Source: Trichomonas tenax
Taxonomy: Eukaryota > Parabasalia > Trichomonadida > Trichomonadidae
Reading direction: 5' to 3'
NCBI GenBank assembly: GCA_023091735.1
Contig: JALKBU010000438.1
Coordinates: 1-40,183, forward strand
Length of the DNA: 40,183 nt
Shown here: piece by piece, positions 10,301-20,932 of the stretch
Position numbering within the stretch: position 1 is the stretch's first letter
Layout: every line of letters begins with the position of its first letter
The notes under the pieces: model-generated
Databases searched by the model: none
What the model saw: the letters and a program-made list of their open reading frames with translations, nothing else
Told to the model about the DNA's origin: nothing
Made by a program: the position numbers and the translations under genes

Positions 10301-10728
10301 TTAAAGCTTTCTTCATATTTTTCATTGCTCATATAATGAAATAACTTAAGTCATTCTATTTATAAAATCACCACATGAATATGTGTTTAAATGACAAGAA
10401 TTGAATAAATAATTTGAAGTTTTACTGTTGATGAATTATCATCACATTTTATGTGTAAGCTCGTTGAATTTATACTTATTCCTTTAGGGAGCCTGCAATG
10501 GAAAGACCAGAGATCTGTTTCAGAAAAGTCTGTTAAACTCTTTCCCAATATTTTGTCTTTGTTTTGAATTCATATATTTTCGATGAATGCAACTCTTCAT
10601 TTTATGCTAAGGTCAAATTAATTTGCTAGATTTTCATCTTATATGAATTTCTGAGTCCACCTATCTACATACCCAGGGATTTAACTGTGAATCTACTTCC
10701 AATAATGAAAATTCTCTAATTTCTTATA
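10301..10728. other. Divergent intergenic region
   Basis: AT-rich spacer between two divergent genes. It contains a CCTTTAG at about 10485 but otherwise nothing recognisable as a gene. Confidence 0.5.
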
Positions 10729-10782
10729 TTTTGACAAGTAAACAATTCATTTGACAAATAAATAATTTATTTGTCATGTAAC
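10729..10782 (+). promoter_or_regulatory. Three evenly spaced TTGACA/TTGTCA boxes
   Basis: TTGACA at 10731-10736, TTGACA at 10751-10756 and the inverted form TTGTCA at 10771-10776 are exactly 20 bp apart. Each is followed by A/G/T and TAA (AAGTAAA, AATAAA, TGTAAC). The last box ends 24 bp before the ATG of the coiled-coil gene. The even spacing and position immediately before a start codon suggest a transcription-factor binding array. No factor can be named. Confidence 0.55.
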
Positions 10783-10800
10783 TATTATTAATTTCGAAAA

Positions 10801-11556
10801 ATGACTTCTAGAGGAACATCTCCAAAGACGCCGAGGATGTCACCGAAGAGATCATCACCAGAAAAACATGTTGATGACCAAGAACTCGCGAAAAAGGCTT
10901 TATACTCAGCATTAGTCCTTCTCGGAAAAGTACAGCTGAAAGAGAAGCAAGAACGCGAGAAACAGAGTGGATCAGATGACTTCTGGTCCAGAATTCAAGC
11001 GATTATCAACAAACACGAGTCCCAAATGGACGAAATCACAGTTCAAGCAGTAAACGTTAGATCGAAGCTGAACAACAAAAGACTCGAAGAAAGCAAGGCA
11101 CACTCTGAAAGAATGAGCAAAGCTAAAGCGCAATATCAGAGTATACTCGAAGAACTCGAAATGTTATCTAAAGATCAGACAAAACAAAGGATTACAGACT
11201 TAACACAGAGACAAAACGAATTACAACACGATATTGATGAAATTTCTGCTAATAATGTACACTTAACTGAATCAGTCGCAAATTTAACATCTGAAACAGA
11301 AGAATGGAAAAAGAATCTCAGGACAGCAACATCATCTGTCGAAGCTAGATCAGCAAAAATCAAAGCTAGACGCCAAGTTTCAACAGAATCAGCAAATAAA
11401 ATCGATATTCAAATCTCTCAACTCACAAATGAACTTGCTAGTGCGGAAAACGAAATAGAGGAGCTCAAAGAGAAGCGAGAAATGGTGAAACAATTAGTTG
11501 AAACTCTTGAAACGTCAAAATCTCATATTCAGTCCATTTTCATGCCTAATGAATAA
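10801..11556 (+). CDS. Coiled-coil protein with Ser/Pro-rich basic head
   Basis: 251 residues. The first 25 residues are Ser/Thr/Pro/Arg-rich (GTSPKTPRMSPKRSSP) with several SP/TP sites of the kind used by proline-directed kinases. Residues about 60-245 are almost continuous coiled coil with repeated E/K/Q/L heptads. There is no membrane segment, zinc site or enzymatic motif. The architecture suggests a cytoskeletal or kinetochore/centrosome-type structural protein, but no family is recognised. The start is supported by the array of evenly spaced boxes ending 24 bp upstream, and the gene is convergent with the Miro-like gene 98 bp downstream. Confidence 0.8.
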   Translation: MTSRGTSPKTPRMSPKRSSPEKHVDDQELAKKALYSALVLLGKVQLKEKQEREKQSGSDDFWSRIQAIINKHESQMDEITVQAVNVRSKLNNKRLEESKAHSERMSKAKAQYQSILEELEMLSKDQTKQRITDLTQRQNELQHDIDEISANNVHLTESVANLTSETEEWKKNLRTATSSVEARSAKIKARRQVSTESANKIDIQISQLTNELASAENEIEELKEKREMVKQLVETLETSKSHIQSIFMPNE

Positions 11557-11653
11557 CTTTACTTTGTTTAGTTTTGTGTTTAAATACTTCTTTATTGTGA
11601 TTATCAAAAAAACATAACTTTTATAAATTCTATAAAAAAATAATACAAAAGAA

Positions 11654-12814
11654 TTAATGACGATTGTAAAAATAGTACCACAAAGCTGAAGCTGCCAACA
11701 CGCCAGATGAAATGCCAGCGATTAATCCAACAGATTTATTATTATCCGGTTTCGGAATATCGAATGCTTGATAAATGAGATCTGGTGGGAATCCAAACGA
11801 GAGAAGCTGCCTGCAGGCATCAGCAGGTGATACTGCACTCCAATCTATCCATCTCGATATCCAAGTTTCTTCTCCCATCTCTCTAACATTTGCAAATCTT
11901 TCCGGAGTTCCTCCGCTTAAAGAAAACTCTTCGTGGACTTGTTTCATGATGTTTTCGCCACCAAAGTCTGCGTATATCTGACGAAGGAACTCAACAGCTA
12001 TCGAACTATTGTTTAATCGCTTCGGTTGGTTGCTTGCGAAGAATAATTCTTGACAATTAACTGATTCGTCGAAATAGTAATAATAATCTGGACAACGAAT
12101 CATTTGGAGAACACTGGAGCCATATCCTTTGCTAACTAAATACTGCATGAGCTGTAAAAATGACTCAAAGCATATATATGAGTAGAAAAATTGTGAAACA
12201 CTCGCTGGCTCTGCGCCATCGTGGAGAGCTTTGAAGAATGTAAGCATGTCTTGGCTATCGAATGGTAAATTGAAATAATTCTCATGAAATTTCGAAAATT
12301 CGAGCATCTGAATTTTTCCGTCGAAATTCGTGTCAAGAGTCCTAAAAACTCTGTGAAGAAGTAATTTGACGATAGGTTTGATCTGCCCACGTGAATGTAA
12401 TCCGAATTTAAAGCAGTCATGGAACGAAATCGAATAAGATATACACGAATGCATCATATCAGGTGAAATTGCACGATAAGAAAGAATGTGGATATCACCA
12501 ACAACACGTTCAGGTAATAAATCAGGGTTAATTTGCACGACTAAGGTCGGAAGAATTAATTTTGGAGGTTCAAAGGCTCCATTTTCTGTTAAAACTATGA
12601 TCATTGTAGGAGCATGCTGTAAGTCAATCCAATTATTCTGTATATATGCGAATCTGTTGCCAATAATAATTTTATAAACTCGGTTAAATGTGGGATCGGC
12701 CTTTCCTTTAAACGATTTCACGCACATATTGACAAAGCTATCGATAAGAGGCTGATTGACTCCTGTTACTTGTATCCTTGGAACAGGGAATAGATCGATT
12801 TTTTCACTTGACAT
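11654..12814 (-). CDS. Miro-like tail-anchored EF-hand protein with degenerate GTPase domain
   Basis: 386 residues. Residues 11-140 occupy the place of the N-terminal Rho-like GTPase domain of Miro but lack a P-loop G-x4-GK(S/T) and a clear NKxD. A canonical EF-hand loop follows at 161-172 (D161, N163, D165, G166, I168, E172), then FESFLQLMQYLVSKGY (about 216-231), matching Miro's segment after its first EF-hand. WISRWIDWSAVSP (about 318-330) and LLSFGFP (337-343) match the segment before Miro's second GTPase. That second GTPase is absent. Instead a short linker leads to a C-terminal membrane anchor (about 362-382) and the tail YNRH. Miro proteins sit on the mitochondrial outer membrane and link it to motors and ER; here hydrogenosomes are the likely site (inference). 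Confidence 0.7.
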   Translation of the reverse strand: MSSEKIDLFPVPRIQVTGVNQPLIDSFVNMCVKSFKGKADPTFNRVYKIIIGNRFAYIQNNWIDLQHAPTMIIVLTENGAFEPPKLILPTLVVQINPDLLPERVVGDIHILSYRAISPDMMHSCISYSISFHDCFKFGLHSRGQIKPIVKLLLHRVFRTLDTNFDGKIQMLEFSKFHENYFNLPFDSQDMLTFFKALHDGAEPASVSQFFYSYICFESFLQLMQYLVSKGYGSSVLQMIRCPDYYYYFDESVNCQELFFASNQPKRLNNSSIAVEFLRQIYADFGGENIMKQVHEEFSLSGGTPERFANVREMGEETWISRWIDWSAVSPADACRQLLSFGFPPDLIYQAFDIPKPDNNKSVGLIAGISSGVLAASALWYYFYNRH

Positions 12815-13153
12815 AAAAATGATCTTTTTGAGCTACACACAACTAAAAATCTTCTATTTGAACATATTTCCTATTATATTATAGAACATTAAAGCAATTT
12901 TAATTTGAATCATAAAATATATTTTAAAAATAACCTATATTCTTTTGCAAACATTCGCTTCTCTTAGAGTTATATCATATCCTAAGTGCTTTGGACTGGT
13001 TTTAATATATTTTATTTTTTCAAAAAATATTAAAAAAGAGAGGATAAAATATCATGATTTTAGAATTATTTCGAGCTAATGGGTGAATCTAAGAGGTATA
13101 AACAAATCTAATAAAATTTAATAAATTACAAATAGAAAAAAACAAAAAGAAAA
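12815..13153. other. Intergenic region
   Basis: AT-rich spacer of about 340 bp between two minus-strand genes. TCATTTTTATG at the Miro-like start resembles the trichomonad initiator (TCA followed by a T-rich run), but this is a weak observation. Confidence 0.5.
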
Positions 13154-14101
13154 TTACATTGCATAGAATGATTTGGCTTTCGAGATATTTTCCGGTCTTG
13201 TTGATGCGAGAATCTTAATAGCTTGTCGAATTACAACAAGTGCATCGGGCATAGAAGATGCTAGAATCAAATTATTTTTAATATCAGTATCTCTATTAAT
13301 ATACATCCAACCAGCCTCAATGAAAATGACCATGAACGCACCATATGCGAACAAGAAATCAAAAATGATTGAAACTTGGTCTGTTTGCTTCATCTGCGTG
13401 AAGAAAGATGATATATGGCTGAAGGAGAATCCATACTCAGGACATAGCTTTCCAAAAATCTCCTTCAGCTTTGGATCAAATTCGTAAGCGATCTGAACAG
13501 CGAGCTGCGAGGGTCCTGTTTGGACAGATTTTTCGCCCTTCCTGGGGAAACAGTGCGGCGCGTAATGGTTTACGAATTGTCTAAACGCGAAGAAAGCTAA
13601 CGGATATGAATAAGTCTGCAAGAAGACCTGGCCAAAAGTGAGGAGAGGCTGGTGGAGGGGATACTGAGATCCCGACTGCGATAAAAATCCGGCTAGTAAG
13701 ACGAGGAAGCTGCAATAAGCTTTATAATCTGTTTTAACTGAATCTGACTTCTGGGCATTTGTAATTCTTGTTAATTCGCCCAAAAGCTTCTTTTGGTCGG
13801 TTGTTGATAAATAATGATAAGCTGTTATATATTTATCTCCTTCGTGCTCGTCAATTTCACCGAGACCGAGCAGTATGTTCCACATGAGTGTCCTATACTG
13901 CATCTTTGTGCTTGGAATTTGTTTTGATAAGAACGAGAAATCTTCGGAGTTCTTCAGCATCGTCGCTAAATCGTGTCGAATCGTTTTTATCATTGTCTCG
14001 CGATCGGCGTTCCCAACTTTCTGAAAATTCGCAAGACTTACATAAAGATGGGAGCCACCGTTCATGAAAATATGTTTTTTTGGAAAAGTGACGTTTTTCA
14101 T
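13154..14101 (-). CDS. TBC-domain protein resembling TBC1D7
   Basis: 315 residues with no membrane segment or signal. FLSKQIPSTKMQYRTLMWNI at about 57-76, followed by LLGLG, resembles the opening of a TBC (Rab-GAP) domain and particularly TBC1D7, where the equivalent is a P-x-x-x-YR-x-(L/M)-(V/M)-W-x-(V/I)-LLG segment. A later FFAFRQFVNHY matches the middle of that domain. The arginine finger (I-x-x-D-x-x-R) and glutamine finger (Y-x-Q) of active TBC GAPs are not visible, so a scaffolding rather than catalytic role is likely, as for TBC1D7 in the TSC complex. The family is inferred from these segments; the partner is unknown. Confidence 0.55.
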   Translation of the reverse strand: MKNVTFPKKHIFMNGGSHLYVSLANFQKVGNADRETMIKTIRHDLATMLKNSEDFSFLSKQIPSTKMQYRTLMWNILLGLGEIDEHEGDKYITAYHYLSTTDQKKLLGELTRITNAQKSDSVKTDYKAYCSFLVLLAGFLSQSGSQYPLHQPLLTFGQVFLQTYSYPLAFFAFRQFVNHYAPHCFPRKGEKSVQTGPSQLAVQIAYEFDPKLKEIFGKLCPEYGFSFSHISSFFTQMKQTDQVSIIFDFLFAYGAFMVIFIEAGWMYINRDTDIKNNLILASSMPDALVVIRQAIKILASTRPENISKAKSFYAM

Positions 14102-14319
14102 TTCCTTATAATTTTTTTGTTAGATTTAGATTCAAAATAGCCTATAACAGCTATTATGACGGTCATTTTTAAAAAACGATGACAATCGAGAAATAATAAA
14201 TTGGGAAGTCAGTCTTATGAGACAGGATTTACGATGCCACAGATGACTGCTTTGCGATGCCAAGTTAATTGGTTGCAAAATCATCGTTTTAGTGACCACA
14301 CATTTTCTATTAAACTATT

Positions 14320-14578
14320 AAGGGTCCGCTATGGCCAAATATAGGCTCTCAAAATATTCTATGAGATTGTCTAAAAAACGTATTTCCCACAATTTGATGC
14401 TTTTCAAGACAGAGAGATCTAGATTTACAATGATATTCGATTCTTTGCACATAGCATATTAGAGGAGATTCATTAATATCTCTCGCTTAAAAATCAATCA
14501 AAACATAAAAATCATGGACTTTGAAAAAGAAATGTGATTTTTTCAAAAAACTCGAGTGATGTGAAAATCAGGACCCTT
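14320..14578. repeat. Possible MITE with AAGGGTCC / GGACCCTT ends
   Basis: AAGGGTCC at 14320-14327 and its exact reverse complement GGACCCTT at 14571-14578 bound a 259-bp AT-rich non-coding segment. The inverted termini are only 8 bp and no target-site duplication is obvious, so chance cannot be excluded. Confidence 0.25.
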
Positions 14579-16092
14579 TTTTCTTGCATTAATTCATTTG
14601 CTAATCATCGCTTAGCAGTATTTTGGTAATAAATTTGCAAAATACTAACAGGGAGATAAAAAAAAAAATCAGCAAAATTTGCATATTTCTCAATTTCAAG
14701 GTATAATTTGCATTATTTGTCGTACTGAGATCGCTGTAATGCCAAAATAAATTGAAAATACATGTTTTTGAAGATGATCTCACACAAATGTGAATTTCAT
14801 AACAAAACATTGATATATGAATATTAAGCATAAAAATAAATGTATTATTACTCAAAAATTCCTCGATTTTTGTAAAACATATGAAAGCTTTAGGGCATTT
14901 ACACGAAATAACGTAAGGGGAGACAGTTATGCTTTCAATTCACGCGGATGAAAGCCTAGAACTAATGTAGAGCTATCCATAAATTTGGGTGTAATAATTT
15001 TGCTTTTTAATCATCGTAAAAGCAGAGTTATAGATTGTATTCATATTTGCTGGCGATTTGTTAGTATTTCCTTTGATTTATACTTTATATTTGTAAATCA
15101 TTGATATTGAATTCTTTGAATATTATGGTTTTATGAGAATTTATAGAGCTGCTCAGGATTGCTTTAATTTCTTAATAAGACTCATTATGTAAAAAACTGG
15201 AGAGCCCAATAACTAATCTGCCAAGCTTAGGAGATTATTATATAACAAGAAACTACTTCGAAAATTCAATACAGAGTGTCATAGCTGCATAAACACTCTT
15301 ATCGGTTACAGGTTCGAATAAAACTTCATAAAACTTTTTTTTCAAAATATATAACCTTATAATTTTCCCTCTAAAATATCAGGTTTAGTGTTATGACAAT
15401 GCATTCAACAAGCGATAAACATGAAACACAGATGATGTTAATTAAGTTGCAGCAGAACTTACTAATGCATATTTGCGTGTTATCCTGAATTTGTAATTTG
15501 CATTCTAACTTTCATATTGATTAGTTTTAATTAAACCTTATTGATATAGATATCATACTATTTATATGACCATTTGGCAAGATGAAGAGTATCTACTACA
15601 CAAAGATACAACTCAACAACATCATAACAAAGAATGAGTCGCCAGAACACTGTATATTGTAAGGGACGCTACTTAATAGAAAAAAAATTATTCAACAACA
15701 ATATAGCAAGAAATCAGGAGATAAGTAAAAATTAATGTGATAAAAATAAAAGTATATTTTTATCAGATATTTCGATGTCAATATGAGTTTCCATATAATT
15801 CATACATAAGATTCAAGAAATTTCATAGAGCCCAAGCTATGCTGGTGATTAAATACCTAAAATAGCTCGATAAACGCTCCTCAGATATATGGCTCAATGG
15901 CTAAGCCTTGGAAAGATAGATAACAATCACGACATGGTTTGATTCAATCAATCCATCATTTTTTGCTTTTTTTGAATAATTTTTATTGTATATTGTCATT
16001 ATTAACATCAAAATATAACATGTATTAGCATGCACTTCATGCACACCTATTTTGTTAAATTAAATTTAGCACCGACTCATAAAAAGGCCGTG

Positions 16093-16153
16093 ACACTCCC
16101 TTTCCCTGATTCAATTTCCTTGTAAATTTAATGGTAGACACAGGGGGTAGTGT
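16093..16153. repeat. Short inverted repeat (about 61 bp)
   Basis: ACACTCCCTTTCCCTG at 16093-16108 faces CACAGGGGGTAGTGT at 16139-16153, an imperfect inverted repeat in which most positions pair. It is unusually GC-rich for this desert. It could be a small foldback element or a hairpin. Confidence 0.3.
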
Positions 16154-19100
16154 AGATGCTCATACTAAAATATCTTAGCTCTACTAACTTAAGTTATGAA
16201 GAACATAATTTTGGAATTAGATTAAATAATAAGTTGTAATTTGAAAATTTATATGTCAAATTAGTCTAATCGGAAAAGTGCTTTTTTTACATATTAGTCG
16301 AGTGCTCGATTCTCGATGTAATTGTATTTTTTCTTTCTAATCATAACTACATATGTGCTCGTTAAAAAAAATCAATCCTTTGCAGAATAGTTATATGTAG
16401 GATGTAATGTATTAAAATGAGTAAGAGTTAATCATCAAATGAAATTTTTCAATTCAATCAATTAATAATACATTTGATTTCATGCTTTTACATATGATAT
16501 GCATATTGCTGTATTAAGTAGTATGTGATTTATCATTTAATTTTATTTTTTAGCTAGTATAAAAAATAATTGAGAATTACGATTATATTTCGCTTTGAAT
16601 GCTTAGCCAACATAGCTGCACATTCTCAAAAAATTATAATATATATGTATGCATAAAATATAGTTTCATAATCAAGATCTTTGTAAAATTGATTTTTTTC
16701 ATTGAATTCATCAGTTTCAAACGAATTTAATTAATTTTGGTTTAAAAGCCAAATTTATTTCAACTATCTGTATGCTGCAGTTACTTATTCTGATTTTTAA
16801 TTATAATTTATCATATTTGATTAAATTTGACAAAGACGTTAATTTTTTAACATATCTTTATTGGAATTTTTACGGCGAACTGCGATATATCTCAGGGAAC
16901 TTTAATAACTTTCAGTATAAGTGTCCATCCATGACTGTATAGATTGAAGCAGAATCACTGTTTGATTATGTTGAATAAATTATCTTTTCGAATCTAATAT
17001 TAAAATGGATATTGATAACGAATACAGTAACCACATACTCGAAAATCAAAAACCATTAGGACCAAATACCATTTTATTGAATGCAGTTTTAAAATTCAAA
17101 ATGTATCTCGAGAAGTTATGTTAGCTAAGCCATGGTAATCAAGTATCTTAATCTTTGTGCTAGTGACTTGCCAATATTTCAAAGGTATAAAAATAGCAAC
17201 CGACAATTTTTTTTTGCATATGTGATAATTAAATGAAATATCATAACATATATTACATGATATAAAATGCATGGTTATTTCAAAGTTTGGGCAAAATTCG
17301 ATTTTTTGTGTAAATTGAATATATTTTCAACAAAAATGAGATCCATGGCTAACTAAATGTATAATAATATTTAGCTCTATGTTGTTGTTAACTATATCAT
17401 TGTTTTAAAATATTAATATAATCCAATTCAATGATAAGAAGCATTTTATTAGCCCGAGAAGAATTTTTAAAAATAAGGTTAAGAGTGTCACAACCTTTAC
17501 TCATAAGTTCTTTCATGTATGGACTACTGTCACCTATGGGGATGTCACAAAATGAAAATTCCACTCAGTTTTTAGACGAATTACTCAATATCAAGCAAAA
17601 CAAATTTTAGTTTTTTTTCAATTTCAAAGAATTTTCCTCTAATTCTTTGTATAAAAGCTTTTAAATGCTATGCTGATTTCATATTCGGAGAAAATTTTTC
17701 TAGAGATGAGACCCCTTGCTGTCCACACTTTGGTTTTTCAGTTCAAAATTTTCCTCCAGAATTGCTATCAGGAACATGTTGTAATATGGATGTTGAACAA
17801 ATTAAGCTTTTTTGAACGTTAGATCCTTAGAAATTTTCAAGCGACGATACGAAGGAAAAAAGTGAGAAAAATGCTCAATTTTTCATCAAAAGTCTTATTT
17901 TCCAAATCCGAGGTGCTCATTCGCTTGAGATGTTATAGAGGAAAGTATGTATGAAAAACAGCTACGAGAAATGTTTTTGTATCTTGAGAAAAAGTAACTT
18001 TTATAAGCGCACTTTGAGTAGTTTACATCAATAAGGTTAGTTATCTGTCTGTCCCTTAAAGTCGAGAAAGCTTGAAAATAGGCAATACTCAGCTCATCAT
18101 CGTTGTTTCTCATCGGTTTATAAATGGTTTCATTCCTTCATTCAATAATTTTGATCTTTTCACAAACACTTCAATCATTCTAAACTATACCATTCCAAAA
18201 ATTTCGTTGCATAACAGATTTTTACAATAGATTTCGTACATATCATAACATTATTGTATTTGATCGATAGCAAAATGGTTTCTTGGATTGGCTATGTCTC
18301 TATTTGACAGATATTGATACGGATATGATGGTCACAGGCTCCGAAATGACCATACACGATCGTAATTCACGACTAATTGTACAAATTTTAATAACAGCAG
18401 TGTTTCTTGATACTAAACTCATATCTGAGCCGTTTAACAATGGAGAAATTAATCACTTGAATGAAATTGAAGCAACATTATATTGATGAATAGTTCCTCT
18501 ATATCATATATTTCCAAAATTTGAACAGTCAAAGCTTGGATAAATTACTGTCAAGAATCGAATTTTCGATCATTTTTACTTTGGACTAATCTTGCTATCA
18601 TTGCAATACAAATTTCTTTTGAAGTTGTTTCCATTGTTTAAAAGCATCACAGCCATTGATTTTTAAAATATTTAACATTAAGATCAAACATTCATTAATC
18701 TAATAATATATAATTGCCCATCAATCCAAATAATAAAATTTAGATTCTCAGGAGATTTTATAATACAAATCATTAATATATTTAATATTCATATTAAAAT
18801 ATCGAATTATGACTATTCTATAGCCTTATTTTCAAGTACAATAAGAATATATTCTTTGAGTATTGTTTTAATTACAATAATAACTATATTTATAAAGGTA
18901 ATTCAAAATATCAATAATAAAACTTGCTTTCAATTAGCAATATCAGCATAAATCATAACAAATTCTCATGATATATAGTTGAGATATTCTAAATAGGTAA
19001 ATAATTGCATAGTTAAATTATATGAAATTCAAATTTTCATAAGAGTAAGAGTTTGCTCTTGCTCAATTGCATGGAATCATTCTGTAGAAGTAACATATAT

Positions 19101-19195
19101 CTAAACAATCAAAAGAAATGATGTTTAACATGTATTTTCATCAAATGAAGAAGAAATAAAAATATAAAATAATTTTAAACGTACAGTTAAAAATA

Positions 19196-20932
19196 ATGAG
19201 CAAAATTCCAGTTTCTCCGAGAAGGCTGAAGCTAATTCAGTCACTAAAGGCAAAACCGCAACAAAAACAAGAGAAAGTAACCAAAATTACCCTTATTCGT
19301 AATGCTTCTGATAAGATTTTCGTTAAAAATTATGAATTTACTTCAATTGACAAAATTTTCTCCGATTCACTACTATTATTACAACTTACAAGCAATCCTA
19401 CGATACTTTACGATGCATGTGGAAAGAAAATTACATCTGATGATGAAATAACACCAAAATCCAAAATTTACGTTTCTTGCGGTGAAGAATTTTGCAAAAA
19501 CACAGTTGAACTCAAACCAGAAAAGAAGCATCTACCAATTACAGAGGAAGTAAACATCGTTGAAGAAGTAAAACCCGAAATAAATTCTCCATTTGCTGAA
19601 TTCCTCAAAGATCGCGAAGAAAAGGAGAAAAAGAGACAAGAAGAGATAGAAAAAGTAGAGAAAATGAATAAAGCAGTCAAAGAAGAAAAAGAAGAAGTGA
19701 AAATTCCCGAAGAATTGAAAATATTGCCTTATATTGTAATACTCTCAACAATGCCTTACGAGGATAGATGTAAAGTACCATTTGGTGACATTTTAATCAA
19801 AAAACTCAGAGATTATCAATTAGAATTGATTTCTGATCATTTAGCAAGTGCTGGATTCATAAACACAATTAAAAACGAATATATTATCGACAAAGTTAAC
19901 GAAATAGCAATTAATTGCACCAACGAAATGAAATTAGAAGAAATTCAAATCGTATTTACTGGAAACAAGTTTTCTGGAAAAACATCATTAGCAAGAGAAG
20001 TAGCTTTGAATGTATACAGAAAGATCCAATTATCAAACATACCTGATTCCATTTTGTTTGTTCCTCTTAATTTCAAGAAAGTTGATTTTATGAATCCAGA
20101 CTCAATTTTCGTGTGGATGGCCGAATCAATCATTTCTGCATTAGAATACTGCGTTGTCCCTTTAACGCCATTCTTCCATGACTTTAAAGATATATTTTAT
20201 AGTGTTTTGGACTCTCCGACAGTTCCTGTCATCACTCAAAACATTGCATCGATTCCATCATTTAATGCGAAGATGTTGAACAAAACACTTAAAAATTTGC
20301 ACAAATCTTATCACAACAGAGATGGATTACTTGAATTTGTTACAGAATCGATCAGTCTTCCAATTTCCATTGCCAAATCGTTCAATTTATCTCCATTTTT
20401 AGTTATTGATTCGATCAATAATTGTTGCGTTGAAATATCGAGAATATCAAAATTCCCGGATTACTTGAAACCAGTGAATATCGAAGAAATATTTAGAACA
20501 ATTCTTCCGCAGACATCTTTTATTATTGCTAACGAAGATGCATTTAGTTTGAATTCCATCGATATCCAAACGAATGATTTGATTGAATACGAATCGAAGA
20601 CAATCACAATCAATTTCAGTGACATCGAACACGGCCAAGTTACACCAGATAATATAGTCTTGGACAATTATTTCCTTTCTTCAGACGAATGCCGTGGATG
20701 CCCAGGGTATCTTGGTATGTTTATTTGTTTGGTGGACACCATAAATGACTATGAAAGAAAGCGAATACAAGAAAACAAAACGAAATATATTTCGATGATT
20801 GATAGAACGAAAGAGATTAAAATACGGACACAACTTCTTAAATTGCTCCAAGCAATCAATCATAATGATATTTTCAGTGACCTTTTAGATATGATTTCTG
20901 TTCCAAATCGAATGATATTCGAAATCCAATAG
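19196..20932 (+). CDS. Doublecortin-domain / P-loop NTPase fusion protein
   Basis: 578 residues. A basic N-terminus is followed at about 27-100 by a doublecortin-type ubiquitin-like fold: KITLIRNASDKIF, a central ILYDACGKKIT and SKIYVSCGEEF, in the usual spacing for microtubule-binding DCX domains. An acidic/lysine-rich helix (about 105-170) links to an ATPase region. Its Walker A is GNKFSGKTS at 256-264 and a Walker B-like FLVIDS is at about 401-406. The rest resembles a STAND/AAA-type NTPase but I cannot name the family. A microtubule-associated, nucleotide-driven cytoskeletal role is inferred. The gene stands alone, with a desert upstream and 418 bp before the next gene. Confidence 0.75.
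   Translation: MSKIPVSPRRLKLIQSLKAKPQQKQEKVTKITLIRNASDKIFVKNYEFTSIDKIFSDSLLLLQLTSNPTILYDACGKKITSDDEITPKSKIYVSCGEEFCKNTVELKPEKKHLPITEEVNIVEEVKPEINSPFAEFLKDREEKEKKRQEEIEKVEKMNKAVKEEKEEVKIPEELKILPYIVILSTMPYEDRCKVPFGDILIKKLRDYQLELISDHLASAGFINTIKNEYIIDKVNEIAINCTNEMKLEEIQIVFTGNKFSGKTSLAREVALNVYRKIQLSNIPDSILFVPLNFKKVDFMNPDSIFVWMAESIISALEYCVVPLTPFFHDFKDIFYSVLDSPTVPVITQNIASIPSFNAKMLNKTLKNLHKSYHNRDGLLEFVTESISLPISIAKSFNLSPFLVIDSINNCCVEISRISKFPDYLKPVNIEEIFRTILPQTSFIIANEDAFSLNSIDIQTNDLIEYESKTITINFSDIEHGQVTPDNIVLDNYFLSSDECRGCPGYLGMFICLVDTINDYERKRIQENKTKYISMIDRTKEIKIRTQLLKLLQAINHNDIFSDLLDMISVPNRMIFEIQ

Larger units (their letters stand above)
14102..19195. other. Five-kilobase AT-rich gene desert
   Basis: No supportable coding sequence was found over about 5.1 kb. 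Short frames at 17895-18113 (minus, 72 codons) and 18283-18486 (plus, starting with TTG) have no recognisable content. Two short inverted-repeat elements are listed separately. Degenerate A-box/B-box-like pairs occur near 15890-15945 and 16262-16312 but do not fold as tRNAs. Homopolymer runs and dispersed AT-rich repeats dominate. Confidence 0.6.

Noticed and set aside
15883..15960. tRNA-like A box (TGGCTCAATGG) and B-box-like GGTTTGATTC
   Set aside because: The anticodon, T-arm and acceptor stems do not pair, so at best it is a degraded tRNA-derived sequence.
16262..16335. A second A-box/B-box-like pair followed by T-runs
   Set aside because: The T-arm stem has several mismatches and no acceptor stem forms.
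17895..18113. 72-codon frame in the desert
   Set aside because: It has no recognisable content or supporting context, and its length is within chance for this base composition.
18283..18486. 67-codon frame in the desert
   Set aside because: It starts with TTG and has no homology pattern.
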